From an uncultured bacterium (GTDB lineage Bacteria > Vulcanimicrobiota > CADAWZ01), in contig CASEKF010000029.1 of NCBI GenBank assembly GCA_949288455.1, forward strand, positions 1 to 19,415: 19,415 bases of DNA, read 5' to 3'. Positions 7,314-17,032 of this stretch are shown here, one piece after another. The notes below the pieces were generated by a model. That model searched no databases. It saw nothing but the letters and a program-made list of their open reading frames with translations, and was not told where the DNA came from. Every line of letters begins with the position of its first letter. Within the stretch, counting starts at the first letter, position 1. The position numbers were made by a program, and so were the translations under genes.

Positions 7314-8399
7314 CTACTTGATCTCGTTTAATACCTTTAAAATTTTAAAAACCGCGTCAGGACTTCCCAGTTTCCTACTTTCTTCCGCCATCGCTTTCAG
7401 TTTTTCGTCGTCTGCGAGCAGCCCTTCCAGCGTATCTTTGAGCTTAGTTTTAAGTTCGGAGTCTTTAAGAGCTACCGCCGCTTTTTTATTTTCTAGAAAA
7501 GCGGCGTTTTTAGTTTGGTGATCTTCCGCCGCGAAAGGGTAGGGAATCAATATCGCCGGAATGCCTCTTAAAGTCAATTCGCTTAAAGTCGTAGCTCCGG
7601 CTCTAGCTACCGCTATATCGCATGCCGCATATGCGACCGCTATATCGTTCATAAACGCCGTCGGTCTGTAATCAAGCGTCGCGCCGCCTAAGAGTTTTTC
7701 CGCTTTGCCCTTGATTTCCAAAAGATGCTTTTCGCCCGTAATATGTATGATAACCCAGTCGTTATGTTTCCAGTCTTCGAGACATGCCAGAATAGCTTCG
7801 TTTATGCTTTGGGCTCCTTGGCTTGCTCCCGTTATTAAAACGCAGGTTTTATCAGAGCCTATCCCAAGTTTTTTTCTGGCTTCTTCACGGTTTGCGTTAA
7901 GTATCTCCATCCTTACCGGATTCCCCGTAAGGATGGTTTTTTGACGCGGAAAATTAGTTAGAGAACTCTCGAACGAAGCGCAAATCTTTACCGCCATTTT
8001 TCCTACGAGTCTATTGGTTTTTCCTGATATAGCGTTTTGTTCGAGGAGGACTATAGGTATTTTTTTTAGAAAAGCGGCTATTGTCACCGGGGCGCTTACA
8101 TATCCTCCGCTTCCGACTACGATATCAGGCTTGAAGTTGGAAATAATTCCCTTCGCTTGGATTATGCCCGATATTATATTCGCTGTTCCCTTTATAGCTT
8201 TTATAATATTTAAAGAAAACGCGCTTGAACTTACAAATTTGATCTCGAAACCTTCGGCCGGAACAATAGAGGCTTCGACTCCTTTGGAGCTGCCTATAAA
8301 TAAGATTTTGTTGTTAGGATGTTTCCGCAATTCCTGAGCTACGGCTATCGCAGGGTATAAATGGCCTCCGGTGCCTCCTCCCGTGAAAATTATATTCAT
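7314..8399 (-). CDS. murG: UDP-GlcNAc--lipid I N-acetylglucosaminyltransferase MurG
   Basis: MurG transfers GlcNAc from UDP-GlcNAc to lipid I on the inner membrane face, giving lipid II. The 361 residues (normal length, GT28 family) begin with the glycine-rich loop GGTGGHLYPAIAVA (7-20). GSGGYVSAP lies near 95-103, EQNAISG near 120, and ITGASQGAQSIN near 190. The UDP-GlcNAc site ARAGATTLSELTLRGIPAIL is near 265-284, followed by PYPFAAEDHQTKNA. The ATG at 8399 has AAGGAAAG about 12 nt upstream. It lies between ftsW (27 nt before) and murC (48 nt after), the standard dcw order. Confidence 0.98.
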   Translation of the reverse strand: MNIIFTGGGTGGHLYPAIAVAQELRKHPNNKILFIGSSKGVEASIVPAEGFEIKFVSSSAFSLNIIKAIKGTANIISGIIQAKGIISNFKPDIVVGSGGYVSAPVTIAAFLKKIPIVLLEQNAISGKTNRLVGKMAVKICASFESSLTNFPRQKTILTGNPVRMEILNANREEARKKLGIGSDKTCVLITGASQGAQSINEAILACLEDWKHNDWVIIHITGEKHLLEIKGKAEKLLGGATLDYRPTAFMNDIAVAYAACDIAVARAGATTLSELTLRGIPAILIPYPFAAEDHQTKNAAFLENKKAAVALKDSELKTKLKDTLEGLLADDEKLKAMAEESRKLGSPDAVFKILKVLNEIK

Positions 8400-8426
8400 A
8401 TGTAAACGTTCTTTCCTTGTTTTTAT

Positions 8427-9713
8427 TTATGTCTTTTCTGGCGTTTCGGTATATTCATCCAAATCTGACTTCGTAATGTTATTTTTATCTTCATAGTTCT
8501 TTGATTCTTTCTTAGCGTCGTTTTGAATGTTGTCAGGAACTTCGTCATCTTGCTCGTCGTCGTAACCCGAGTCGAATTCTTCGTCGTCGCTGCCTAATTC
8601 CCAACCTCTGCCATGGCGCGAACAATATTTCGACACGTTAAATAAAAGTCCCATTAAAAACATAGTGGTAATGAGAGAAGAACCTCCGTAACTTAAGAAA
8701 GGAAGAGGAATGCCGGTACAAGGAACGATGCCTATAACCACGCCGATATTCATGAATGCCTGAAAGGCTATCATAGAAGCGGATCCCACTGCAAGCAGGC
8801 GTAAGAATGAATCGTTTGTTTCCGAAGCGGTTTTGAAACCCTTGTAAAGTATTAATATGAACAGCATAACGATCATAAAAGAGCCTACGAAGCCTAATTC
8901 TTCGCTTATGACGGCAAATATAAAATCGGTATGTTGCTCCGGCAGATAAAAAAATTTCTGTCTGCTGTCTCCAAATCCTACTCCGGTAACTCCTCCCGAA
9001 CCTACGGCAATTAGAGATTGACAGACATGATAACCGGTGTCTTGCGCATCTTGCCAGGGATTTAGAAAAGCTTTCATTCTATTTATTCGGTAAGAGTGAC
9101 CCGTAATAAGAAGCACGCATATTCCGATTACGCCAAGAGCGCATATAGATAAGATATATTTTATATTAGCTCCGCTTATATATAGCATTATTATTAAAAT
9201 TCCGGCTATGGAAAGAGCAGTGCCTAAATCTGGTTCCGCTTCTATAAGAATCATAAGCAGTATAGTTAAGCCTGTTATTTTTAAAAAATACTTTATATTT
9301 TTTATTTTATCTCCCGTTTTAGCTAAAAATTCCGCAAGGAATATAACAAATAGAGCTTTTGCAAATTCAGCCGGCTGAAAAGTAAAACTTCCGAATCCAA
9401 GCCATCTTCTTGCGCCTTTGGCCACTATGCCTATTCCCGGGAGCAGAACCATAATTAACATCAGCAAAGCTCCCAAATAACATAAGGGACTATATTTTTC
9501 TAATTTCTTAGGATCCAATTTATACGCTAGAATAAAGGCTCCAATTCCTAAAAACACGTTTGTTAAGTGCCGTTTAAGATAATAATACTGGTCGTTATTA
9601 AAGTCTTCCAGCATAGCGCATGTGGGGGAGCTGGCGCTAAAGATCATTATAGTCCCGGTAAGAAGCAATATGGCCGTAAGAAGAAGGATTGATAAATCCG
9701 GATTTTTTTTCAA
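8427..9713 (-). CDS. ftsW: Septal peptidoglycan glycosyltransferase FtsW
   Basis: FtsW is a SEDS-family lipid II polymerase that works with a class B penicillin-binding protein at the septum. The 428 residues contain about ten membrane helices, GIVAKGARRWLGFGSFTFQPAEFAK (split over 95-119), the EPDLGTAL motif (160-167), and EQHTDFIFAVISEELG (259-274) with the expected catalytic Asp at 263. PLPFLSYGGSS (337-347) is also present. A hydrophilic tail of about 64 residues (365-428), rich in Asp and Glu, follows the last helix and is unusual. The start is TTG, overlapping the murD TGA by 4 nt (TTGA), with GGAGG 10 nt upstream. FtsW is preferred over RodA because of the position in the cluster. Confidence 0.96.
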   Translation of the reverse strand: MKKNPDLSILLLTAILLLTGTIMIFSASSPTCAMLEDFNNDQYYYLKRHLTNVFLGIGAFILAYKLDPKKLEKYSPLCYLGALLMLIMVLLPGIGIVAKGARRWLGFGSFTFQPAEFAKALFVIFLAEFLAKTGDKIKNIKYFLKITGLTILLMILIEAEPDLGTALSIAGILIIMLYISGANIKYILSICALGVIGICVLLITGHSYRINRMKAFLNPWQDAQDTGYHVCQSLIAVGSGGVTGVGFGDSRQKFFYLPEQHTDFIFAVISEELGFVGSFMIVMLFILILYKGFKTASETNDSFLRLLAVGSASMIAFQAFMNIGVVIGIVPCTGIPLPFLSYGGSSLITTMFLMGLLFNVSKYCSRHGRGWELGSDDEEFDSGYDDEQDDEVPDNIQNDAKKESKNYEDKNNITKSDLDEYTETPEKT

Positions 9714-11083
9714 TTTATTTCAGCCTCCATTTTTTTGACGATTCTTTTGAATTCGTCGCCTCTATGTTCCGCTGATTTAAACATATCGAAACTTGCCCCG
9801 GCAGGAGAAAGAAGTACGCGTCCTTTGAGTTTTTTTACCGATTCGTAGGCCGCTCTTATCGCTTTTTCAAATTCGGTTCCGAAATAGACTGCGTTTGTCA
9901 TCCCATTTTTACGGCATAATTCCGCTATTTCTTTTCCCGATTCGCCTATGGCAGCTAAAAAAACCGTATTTTTAGCGATTATTTCCGAAAGAAATTCAAA
10001 ATTCATTCCCTTATTTTTGCCGCCGGCTATAAGCGCGGTAGGCCGTACAAAGTTTTCTATCGCCGCGACGACTGCGCCGGGATTAGTTCCTTTCGAGTCA
10101 TCGTAAAAGTCTACGCCTTTTATACTGCCGGCAAATTCCATTCTGTGACTTAAAGGCTTGTAGAAAGCCGTAGCTTTCGCCGCTTGTTCTAGATCTAATT
10201 TTAATATGTCACAGACGCATAACGCCGCTAATATATTTTGGCAGTTATGTATTCCCGGCAGATTGCTTAAGGCTGCGTCAGGCAGAACGATTGCCTTATC
10301 GTTTTCTGATTTAAAATATTTTCCGTCTTTAAAATAAAATCCGCAGTCTGTTTTTGACTGTACGCTGAACCAGTATTTTTTAGCTTTTAGGCCGTCCGCG
10401 ATTCGTCTTACGTTCTCGTCGTCATAGTTTAAAACGGCAAAATCATTTTCCCCTTGATTTTCAAATAGTCTTCTTTTAGCTTTGACGTAATTGGAAAACG
10501 TAATGTGACGATCCGTATGATCCGGAGTTATATTAGTTATTATGCCTATAAAAGGCTTGAAATTGTTTATAGTTTCCAACTGAAAACTTGAAATTTCCGC
10601 AGTTATAAAGTCTGTTTCAGGATGATTGACTATTTCGTAAGACAGAGGAATTCCGATATTTCCCGCAAGAATAGATTTTTTCCCGCAATATGTTATAAGA
10701 CAATGAGTTAGGCTGGCCGTAGTAGATTTTCCGTTTGTTCCGGTAACTCCTATAATAGGAGAATTAGCCAACTTATACGCAATTTCTATTTCTCCCGTGA
10801 CTTTTACGCCTTTTGATAGCGCTGTTTGAACGACGTCGTTATATATTGAAACTCCCGGACTTAATATTATAAGATCTTTTCCTTCGTATATTTCCGCAGT
10901 ATTTTTGCCAAATTCCATTCGAATATTGCCGCGGTCGAAATTTTTTAATAAGTCTGTGAATGCCGATTCGTCTTTGGAATCGCTGATAAAAATATTGTTG
11001 TCGAATTTGCTTAATACTTCGGCTATGGCTTTTCCGCTTTTGCCAAATCCGACTATAGATATATTTTTTTTCGTTAAATCCAT
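9710..11083 (-). CDS. murD: UDP-N-acetylmuramoylalanine--D-glutamate ligase MurD
   Basis: MurD adds D-glutamate to UDP-MurNAc-L-Ala with ATP in the cytoplasm. The 457 residues show an N-terminal nucleotide-binding fold (ISIVGFGKSGKAIAEVL, 8-24), LSPGVS (74-79), the ATP loop GVTGTNGKST (112-121), GNIGIPL near 142, and ITNITPDHTDRH near 183-194. GIHNCQNILAAL, DDSKGTNPGAVVAAI, and LIAGGKNKGMNF follow, with a final LLSPAGASFDMF stretch in which the Asp is the family's conserved residue. The ATG at 11083 has GGGAAG about 7 nt upstream. A 158-nt gap separates it from mraY, and its stop overlaps ftsW. Confidence 0.98.
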   Translation of the reverse strand: MDLTKKNISIVGFGKSGKAIAEVLSKFDNNIFISDSKDESAFTDLLKNFDRGNIRMEFGKNTAEIYEGKDLIILSPGVSIYNDVVQTALSKGVKVTGEIEIAYKLANSPIIGVTGTNGKSTTASLTHCLITYCGKKSILAGNIGIPLSYEIVNHPETDFITAEISSFQLETINNFKPFIGIITNITPDHTDRHITFSNYVKAKRRLFENQGENDFAVLNYDDENVRRIADGLKAKKYWFSVQSKTDCGFYFKDGKYFKSENDKAIVLPDAALSNLPGIHNCQNILAALCVCDILKLDLEQAAKATAFYKPLSHRMEFAGSIKGVDFYDDSKGTNPGAVVAAIENFVRPTALIAGGKNKGMNFEFLSEIIAKNTVFLAAIGESGKEIAELCRKNGMTNAVYFGTEFEKAIRAAYESVKKLKGRVLLSPAGASFDMFKSAEHRGDEFKRIVKKMEAEIN

Positions 11084-11241
11084 TTTTGCTTCCCATGCCG
11101 CTTCCGTGCGTCCGTTAATAAAAATTATGTTCTTATTCTTACGTTACTAGCGTTAGTTTTTTCTTATATACTTTTAATAGTTCGCTTTCTTTGCGGCGCC
11201 TTGTTTTTGATGATAAAAATTAAAGTTTATCTATATGCGCG

Positions 11242-12267
11242 TTATATTCCGAAATATAAATAGAGTCCCGCTATTGCTAATATAAAGCTTATTATCGCAA
11301 ACCTTGCGGTAACCTGAACTTCGTGCGTTCCTCCTAATGCGAAGTGATGATGTATAGGACTCATTTTAAAAAATCTTTTGCCTTTAGTTATTTTAAAATA
11401 TGTTACTTGAATCATTACGGATAAGGCTTCCATAACGTAGACGCCGCCTATTACGCATAGTATTATTTCCGTTCCCGTAAGGATAGAAAGAGCCGCTAAA
11501 GCTCCCCCTAAAGCTAGGGAACCGGTGTCTCCCATAAAAATTTTAGCTGGGAAAGCATTAAACCATAAAAAGGCTATTAGAGAACCGATTATTATTATGC
11601 TTCCTATACATAGATCTAATCTTCCCGTAAAAAGCATTATTAAGCAGAAGGCCGATAAAGATATGACGACGTTAATTCCGGCAAGGCCGTCTAATCCGTC
11701 GGTCAGATTAACGGCGTTGACGCATCCCGGAAGAACGAGCATGCAGAAAGGATATAGAAACCATCCTATATCGACGTATCCTAAAAAAGGAACGAATATA
11801 GAGCTTCCTAAAGACGAATAGCATATCATATAATACGCTATCCCCGCGCTCATAATAATATGCGCCAACATTTTATCTCGCGCTCTAAGGCCCAGAGATT
11901 TGCATTTTTTTATTTTTAGATAGTCGTCGAAGAAACCTAACGCCGCGTTTAAAAATACGATGACAGAAAAAACGACGTAGTCGTAAGTCAAAGACAAATT
12001 TCCGTCTGTTTTTTCCGGGATAATCGGCAGAAACCAAAGCGCGGCGGATATCGCGGCGAATACGAAGACAATCGCGAGACCGCCCATAGTCGGAGTGCCT
12101 TTTTTCGATAAATGATCCTGAGGACCTTCCTCCCTGATTTGCTGTCCCCATTGCAGATATTTTAATTTTTTAATATAAAACGGAAATATTGCGAAAGCTA
12201 AAATAAAGCTTAATATAACAAACGGCGCGAAAAATTTGAAATGAGCCGGTATCACTGAGAAATTCAT
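11242..12267 (-). CDS. mraY: Phospho-MurNAc-pentapeptide transferase MraY
   Basis: MraY joins phospho-MurNAc-pentapeptide to undecaprenyl phosphate, giving lipid I in the inner membrane. I start it at ATG 12267, which has GGAGG 4 nt upstream. A TTG 36 nt further up has no ribosome site and would put that GGAGG inside the gene. This gives 341 residues, about ten helices, and the family motifs GTPTMGG (57-63), FFDDYLK (112-118) with the two catalytic-site Asp residues, NAVNLTDGLDGLA (184-196), MGDTGSLALGG (245-255), and SPIHHHF (303-309). The gap to murF is 63 nt. Confidence 0.97.
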   Translation of the reverse strand: MNFSVIPAHFKFFAPFVILSFILAFAIFPFYIKKLKYLQWGQQIREEGPQDHLSKKGTPTMGGLAIVFVFAAISAALWFLPIIPEKTDGNLSLTYDYVVFSVIVFLNAALGFFDDYLKIKKCKSLGLRARDKMLAHIIMSAGIAYYMICYSSLGSSIFVPFLGYVDIGWFLYPFCMLVLPGCVNAVNLTDGLDGLAGINVVISLSAFCLIMLFTGRLDLCIGSIIIIGSLIAFLWFNAFPAKIFMGDTGSLALGGALAALSILTGTEIILCVIGGVYVMEALSVMIQVTYFKITKGKRFFKMSPIHHHFALGGTHEVQVTARFAIISFILAIAGLYLYFGI

Positions 12268-12330
12268 CAACCCTCCAGGGAAAAAAAATAAAGCGACGGG
12301 CAATTTGTGAGTATGTTATGCCTTTAGCTT

Positions 12331-13695
12331 TTATTCGGTTAGTAATTTAGTTATTTTCCAGAGTTCCATAGAATTGGACGCTTTGATAAGAACGGCGATA
12401 TTCTTAGGAACTTTATGTTTGACGCTTTGAAATTCGTCTGCGGTATTTAAATGTATGCATGCTTTAGTATCCATATTGTTATCTTTAGCTCCTTTAATAA
12501 TTGAAGCCGCTTTTTCTCCTATTGCGATAAGCAGTTCCAATCCGCAGGAAGCCGCTTTTTTCCCAAGTTCATAATGAGAACGTTCGGATATATCTCCAAG
12601 TTCGAGCATATCTCCTAAAATAGCCGCTTTGGGCATATTGAAGCCGGAAAGAATGTCTAAGGCCGCCGAGGCTGAAGAAGGATTCGAATTATAGCAGTCG
12701 TTTATAATGGTTCTACTGTTTTTAACTATTATTTCAGAACGTTTTTCAGAAATTTTTGCCGATCCTATTCGTTCAGCGGCAGATTTCAGCGGCAGACCGG
12801 CCAAGACTGAGGAGAGAATAGCGGCCATAGCGTTATATACGTTGTGGATTCCGGGAAGCGAGATTTCCGTTTTAGCTTTTTCGCCTTTATATTGTATTTG
12901 AAAAGCTGAGCCGTAACTGTTCTGCGTCAGGTTGATCAATTTCAGATCGCAAATAGGGGAGCTTCCGAAAAAAAAGACCTTTACGGGAGATAATTTTTCT
13001 ATATAGGAAGCGAATTGATCATCGCCGTTCATTACTAAAAAGCCGTCTTTAGGTAATTTTTCCGCGACTTCGGCTTTTGCCTGAGCTATCGCTTCGCGAG
13101 AACCTAAAATTTCTATATGCGCTTCTCCTATATTGGTTATCGCAGCCGACGTCGGACGCAGTATATCGCATAGCCGCGCTATTTGATTTTTTCCGCGCAT
13201 GCCAATTTCTACTACGGCATATTCCGTTGTGTCGTCAAACTCGAATATGGTTTTTGGAACTCCAATTTCGTTATTGAAATTTCCTTTCGTGCCGCATGTT
13301 TTATATTTTGATGACATTATATGGGTCAGAAGATCTTTTACCGTAGTTTTTCCATTGCTCCCCGTTACCGCCGTTATTGGAAAAGAAAACTGTTCTCTAT
13401 ATCTTTTCGCTATAGTCAGCATAGCTTCTAGAGCGTCGTCTACGGGAATAACCTTTGATTTCAGCTCAGCGGGCAAAGCTTCGAAGCAGGGCAATTCTGC
13501 TACGGCTCCCGAGGCGCCTTTGTAAAATGCGGTTTCGATATAGTTATGTCCGTCGAAATTTGTTCCTTTGACGGGAATAAAAAAATTTCCCGGTTTTATA
13601 GTTCTCGTATCGGTCGATATATCGTTAACGGGCGCGTCGTTGTTTGTCGTTGTGTTAAATATTGAAAAAATTTTTGATAGCGTAGTTGTTTTCAT
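12331..13695 (-). CDS. murF: UDP-MurNAc-tripeptide--D-alanyl-D-alanine ligase MurF
   Basis: MurF adds the D-Ala-D-Ala dipeptide to the UDP-MurNAc-tripeptide, completing the cytoplasmic precursor. The 454 residues include the N-terminal domain with DTRTIKPGNFFIPVKG (29-44), the ATP loop TGSNGKTT (111-118), GNFNNEIGVP (about 137-146), NIGEAHIEILGS (about 188-199), GIHNVYNAMAA, INDCYNSNPSS and LGDMLELG. The length is normal. The ATG overlaps the murE stop by 4 nt (ATGA), so the two are probably translationally coupled. The D-Ala-D-Ala ligase gene (ddl) that feeds it is not in the window. Confidence 0.97.
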   Translation of the reverse strand: MKTTTLSKIFSIFNTTTNNDAPVNDISTDTRTIKPGNFFIPVKGTNFDGHNYIETAFYKGASGAVAELPCFEALPAELKSKVIPVDDALEAMLTIAKRYREQFSFPITAVTGSNGKTTVKDLLTHIMSSKYKTCGTKGNFNNEIGVPKTIFEFDDTTEYAVVEIGMRGKNQIARLCDILRPTSAAITNIGEAHIEILGSREAIAQAKAEVAEKLPKDGFLVMNGDDQFASYIEKLSPVKVFFFGSSPICDLKLINLTQNSYGSAFQIQYKGEKAKTEISLPGIHNVYNAMAAILSSVLAGLPLKSAAERIGSAKISEKRSEIIVKNSRTIINDCYNSNPSSASAALDILSGFNMPKAAILGDMLELGDISERSHYELGKKAASCGLELLIAIGEKAASIIKGAKDNNMDTKACIHLNTADEFQSVKHKVPKNIAVLIKASNSMELWKITKLLTE

Positions 13696-15137
13696 TTTGT
13701 TTGAAAGAATTCCCTTGCAATTTCAGAGTCGTCGAAATGGATAGTTTTATTTTTAAAAATTTGATAGTTTTCATGTCCTTTTCCGGCAATTACTACGCAG
13801 TCTCCTTTTTTGGCCGCTTTGAGAGCCATAAAAATAGCTCGCTTCCTATCCGCTTCTTTAAAATATTTAGTTTCTGGAATTATTCCCGCTTCAATATCGT
13901 TTATTATACCGTCAGGATCTTCCGTTCTGGGATTGTCCGACGTTATTATAACGGTATCGGCAAGCTCCGAGGCTATTTTCCCCATTAGAGGCCTTTTCGT
14001 TTTATCTCTGTCTCCGCCGCAGCCAAATACGGCGGTAACTTTTTTTGATAGAGTTTTAGCCGTTTTTAAAACGTTTTCAAGTCCGTCGGGAGTGTGTGCG
14101 TAATCTACTACTACGGCAAAATCCTGTCCGCATTTTACAAGCTCAAATCTTCCTTTGACTCCGGGAAAACTTCTTAGAGCTTCCGCCGACGTTTCGGGAG
14201 AAACTCCGAGAGATACGCAAGCTCCTATTGCGGCCAGAGAATTAGCGACGTTAAAAAATCCCGATACTGGAAGCTCTATCTTTATTTTTTTGTCTTTGAA
14301 GATAAGTACGTAAGTTATTCCGTCCTGTCTTACGTCGATATTTTCGGCTTTCAGAATACCTTTGTCTATACCGTATGATATAACGTTTTTCTGACGTAGC
14401 TTTGCCGCTATTTTAGCTCCCCAGGCGTCGTCTGCGTTAACGATAGCCGTTCTGTTATCTTTTAAACTTAGAAATAATTTAAGCTTTGCTTGGAAATAAT
14501 CTTCAAACGTTTTATGAAAATCAAGATGATCTTGCGTAAGGTTGGTAAACACGGCGGCGTCAAATTTTATCCCGTAGACTCTATCTAAAGATAATGCATG
14601 AGACGAGACTTCAAAAACGGCGTCTTTTATTCCGTCTTCTAACATTAAAGCTAAGTTTTTATTTAGAGTCCCGGCGTCAGGAGTAGTTATTGACGAGGGG
14701 TAAGTTTTACCCGAAAATTTAGTATATATCGTTCCCATCAGACCTGTGGGACGTCCTGTTTTTGACAAGATATGCTCTATCATAAACGTAACGGTAGTTT
14801 TTCCGTTAGTGCCTGTCACTCCGATTATTCTCAGATGATCAGAAGGATTACCGTAGAACGCGGCCGTAGCTTGAGCGTATGCCTTGCGAGGATCGTCGGT
14901 TACTATGCTGGCGGCATTCTCTATTTTTATGGGCTCAGTCGAACAAAATGCCGCGGCTCCCGCTTTATATGCCGCTGAGACATATAACTTTCCGTTTGTT
15001 TTAAATCCGTCGATACAGCAAAACAGAGAACCCGGAATAACTTGTCTTGAATCGCAGACAACCGAAGTTATGTCCGTTTCCGGATCGCCTGAAAAATATG
15101 CGTGACGAGTTTGTTTAATTATATCTTTAAGTTTCAT
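13692..15137 (-). CDS. murE: UDP-MurNAc-L-Ala-D-Glu--meso-diaminopimelate ligase MurE
   Basis: MurE adds the third amino acid to UDP-MurNAc-dipeptide. The 481 residues show SRQVIPGSLF (30-39), the ATP loop GVTGTNGKTT (106-115), TTPDAGTLN (151-159), EVSSHALSLDRV (176-187), NLTQDHLDFH (199-208), VDYAHTPDGL (344-353), and FGCGGDRDKTKRPLMG (371-386). DNPR at 401-404 is the motif that distinguishes diaminopimelate-adding from lysine-adding enzymes, and GKGHENYQ (452-459) is also present. The peptide is therefore expected to carry meso-DAP. The ATG has GGAG 7 nt upstream. The gap to the transpeptidase gene is 44 nt. Confidence 0.97.
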   Translation of the reverse strand: MKLKDIIKQTRHAYFSGDPETDITSVVCDSRQVIPGSLFCCIDGFKTNGKLYVSAAYKAGAAAFCSTEPIKIENAASIVTDDPRKAYAQATAAFYGNPSDHLRIIGVTGTNGKTTVTFMIEHILSKTGRPTGLMGTIYTKFSGKTYPSSITTPDAGTLNKNLALMLEDGIKDAVFEVSSHALSLDRVYGIKFDAAVFTNLTQDHLDFHKTFEDYFQAKLKLFLSLKDNRTAIVNADDAWGAKIAAKLRQKNVISYGIDKGILKAENIDVRQDGITYVLIFKDKKIKIELPVSGFFNVANSLAAIGACVSLGVSPETSAEALRSFPGVKGRFELVKCGQDFAVVVDYAHTPDGLENVLKTAKTLSKKVTAVFGCGGDRDKTKRPLMGKIASELADTVIITSDNPRTEDPDGIINDIEAGIIPETKYFKEADRKRAIFMALKAAKKGDCVVIAGKGHENYQIFKNKTIHFDDSEIAREFFQTK

Positions 15138-15181
15138 CGTTGTGCTCCGATATTTTTATCCCCTTTAGAACGAACGGTTTG

Positions 15182-16930
15182 TCATTCGTTTTTTTGAGGA
15201 GTCGCGCCCAGTTTATTTATTTCGTTGGGAAAACTAGGAGGAATTCCCAGTCTCCATAATATTTCCCTGCCTATTTCTGAAAATATGGGCCCGGCTACGC
15301 TGCCTCCCCAGATAGTGCCTTTAGGATTTTTAATTTTTACAAGCATTACGAATTTTGGATCCTCGGCAGGCACATAGCCTATGAACGACGCTATATATTT
15401 TCCTTGAGCGTATACTCCGTTTTCCACTATGTTGGCCGTTCCTGATTTTCCTCCGGTAAGGTATCCCGGAATTTTTGCTTTCGTTCCGGTGCCGCGCTCG
15501 ATGACGTTTCTTAAAATCATATTGATTTGATAAGACGTTTCGCTGCTTATTGGACGCGATTTTACTTCAGGCTTGAAATCTTTCACTATGTTTCCTTCGG
15601 AATCTAGAATCTGCTTAATTATTCTAGGTTTCATTTGTTCGCCTTGATTTATCGCTCCTTGCACGGCTGATACGATTTGAAGCGGAGTTACGGCTATGCC
15701 TTGTCCGAACGAGATTGTGGCGAGGTTTATTTCCGTCCAGTCGTTAAGCGGGAGAAGAATCCCTTCGGTTTCTCCCGGGAGTTCTATCCCCGTCAATTGT
15801 CCAAAACCGAATTTCTCTATATAGTCATAGAATATTTTTGATCCCATTTTTAATCCGATAGCTACGGAACCGGTATTGAACGAGTAGGCGAGAATGTCAG
15901 TTATATTTTCCGTGGGGTTGCCTCCGAATCCGTCGTTTGCGTTGTGCAGAGTCCATCCTCCGGCTTGTATTGTATTGCCGCATTGTATTTGATCGTCAAG
16001 CTTAACTTTGCCGCTGTCTAGAGCCGCCGCCGCTAAAATTACTTTGAAAGTAGATCCGGGTTCGTAGGAGTCGCATACGCAGCTGTTACGCGTTAGCTGC
16101 ATATAGTTAGGCGACTTTGGATCCGTCGATTTATAGTCCGGTTTATTTGCAAGAGCGAGTATTTCCCCGGTTTTTGCGTCCATTACTAGAACCGATCCAG
16201 AGTCGGCTCCATATGCTTTTACGGCTTTTTCAAGAGAATTTTCGACTATATATTGCACGCTCTCGTCTATTGTTAAAACTACGCTATAGCCTTGGATCGC
16301 CGATATAATTGAAGAGACTCCTCCGGGAATAATTCTTCCGTCTCTATCCATCTCGGCAGACATTTCTCCGGGTTTGCCTTTTAGGTAGTTGTCCATCACG
16401 GCTTCTATGCCGTCCAAGCCTTGATCGTCGATGCCTGTGCAACCCAAAATATGAGAGGCTAATTCTCCTTTTGGATAAAATCTCTTGCCTGTGGATTCCT
16501 TTAAAAGGAAAACGCCGTCAAGTTTTAAATCTTCTATTTTTTTAGCTTTTTCGTCTTCTATTTTGCGCTCAATCCATACGAATGTAGTAGGAATTGTTAT
16601 TTTACTTTCTAATAGTTCTTCCGAAATACCTAAAACTTGAGATAAGAGCAAAGCCGTTTTTTTTCTGTCTTTAATTTGAGTCGGATCAGCGGCTACTGAA
16701 GATAGAGCCATACTATTGGCTAAAGTTATATACTTTCTATCCATAATGGAACCCCTGAGAGCCGGGAGAGAAACCGTGCCTTTATGTTGTTGTTCAGCTT
16801 TGTCTTTGTATGTCTCGTTTTGAAAAATCTGAAGGCTGACGAGACGGTAAGCCAAAATGCAAAAAAGCAGAAGCAGAATATAGAAAACGTCTATTAATCT
16901 TTTTCTTACTTTTTTTTTCCAGCCTATCAT
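15182..16930 (-). CDS. ftsI: Class B penicillin-binding protein, FtsI/PBP3-type septal transpeptidase
   Basis: This is the transpeptidase that cross-links septal peptidoglycan with FtsW. I start it at ATG 16930, which has GGAG 8 nt upstream. The frame is open further up, but only to a TTG inside an inverted repeat with no ribosome site. The 582 residues have a basic N-terminus, one membrane helix (about 12-30), and the RGSIMDR motif of the dimerisation domain (59-65). The penicilloyl-serine active site follows: STFK (293-296), SFN (350-352) and KSGT (495-498). No PASTA repeats follow, which favours ftsI over the sporulation-type spoVD. It probably has its own promoter and a 150-nt leader with a hairpin. 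Confidence 0.95.
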   Translation of the reverse strand: MIGWKKKVRKRLIDVFYILLLLFCILAYRLVSLQIFQNETYKDKAEQQHKGTVSLPALRGSIMDRKYITLANSMALSSVAADPTQIKDRKKTALLLSQVLGISEELLESKITIPTTFVWIERKIEDEKAKKIEDLKLDGVFLLKESTGKRFYPKGELASHILGCTGIDDQGLDGIEAVMDNYLKGKPGEMSAEMDRDGRIIPGGVSSIISAIQGYSVVLTIDESVQYIVENSLEKAVKAYGADSGSVLVMDAKTGEILALANKPDYKSTDPKSPNYMQLTRNSCVCDSYEPGSTFKVILAAAALDSGKVKLDDQIQCGNTIQAGGWTLHNANDGFGGNPTENITDILAYSFNTGSVAIGLKMGSKIFYDYIEKFGFGQLTGIELPGETEGILLPLNDWTEINLATISFGQGIAVTPLQIVSAVQGAINQGEQMKPRIIKQILDSEGNIVKDFKPEVKSRPISSETSYQINMILRNVIERGTGTKAKIPGYLTGGKSGTANIVENGVYAQGKYIASFIGYVPAEDPKFVMLVKIKNPKGTIWGGSVAGPIFSEIGREILWRLGIPPSFPNEINKLGATPQKNE

Positions 16931-17032
16931 AAAATGGTCTCCAGTAGTTAAGATTATGAAATTGGGCAAGTTATAATTTCGGCTCGTTTTTATTTGAGTT
17001 AATCGAGTCAGTTTGCTTCGATATATTTTGAA

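Noticed and set aside
10839-11096. 85-codon frame overlapping the start of murD
   Set aside because: It is a frame-shifted shadow of murD with no recognisable domain. murD has full-length motifs in the other frame.
12268-12303. Longer start for mraY at TTG 12303
   Set aside because: It would put the GGAGG inside the coding region. The ATG at 12267 has that GGAGG 4 nt upstream and a normal family length.
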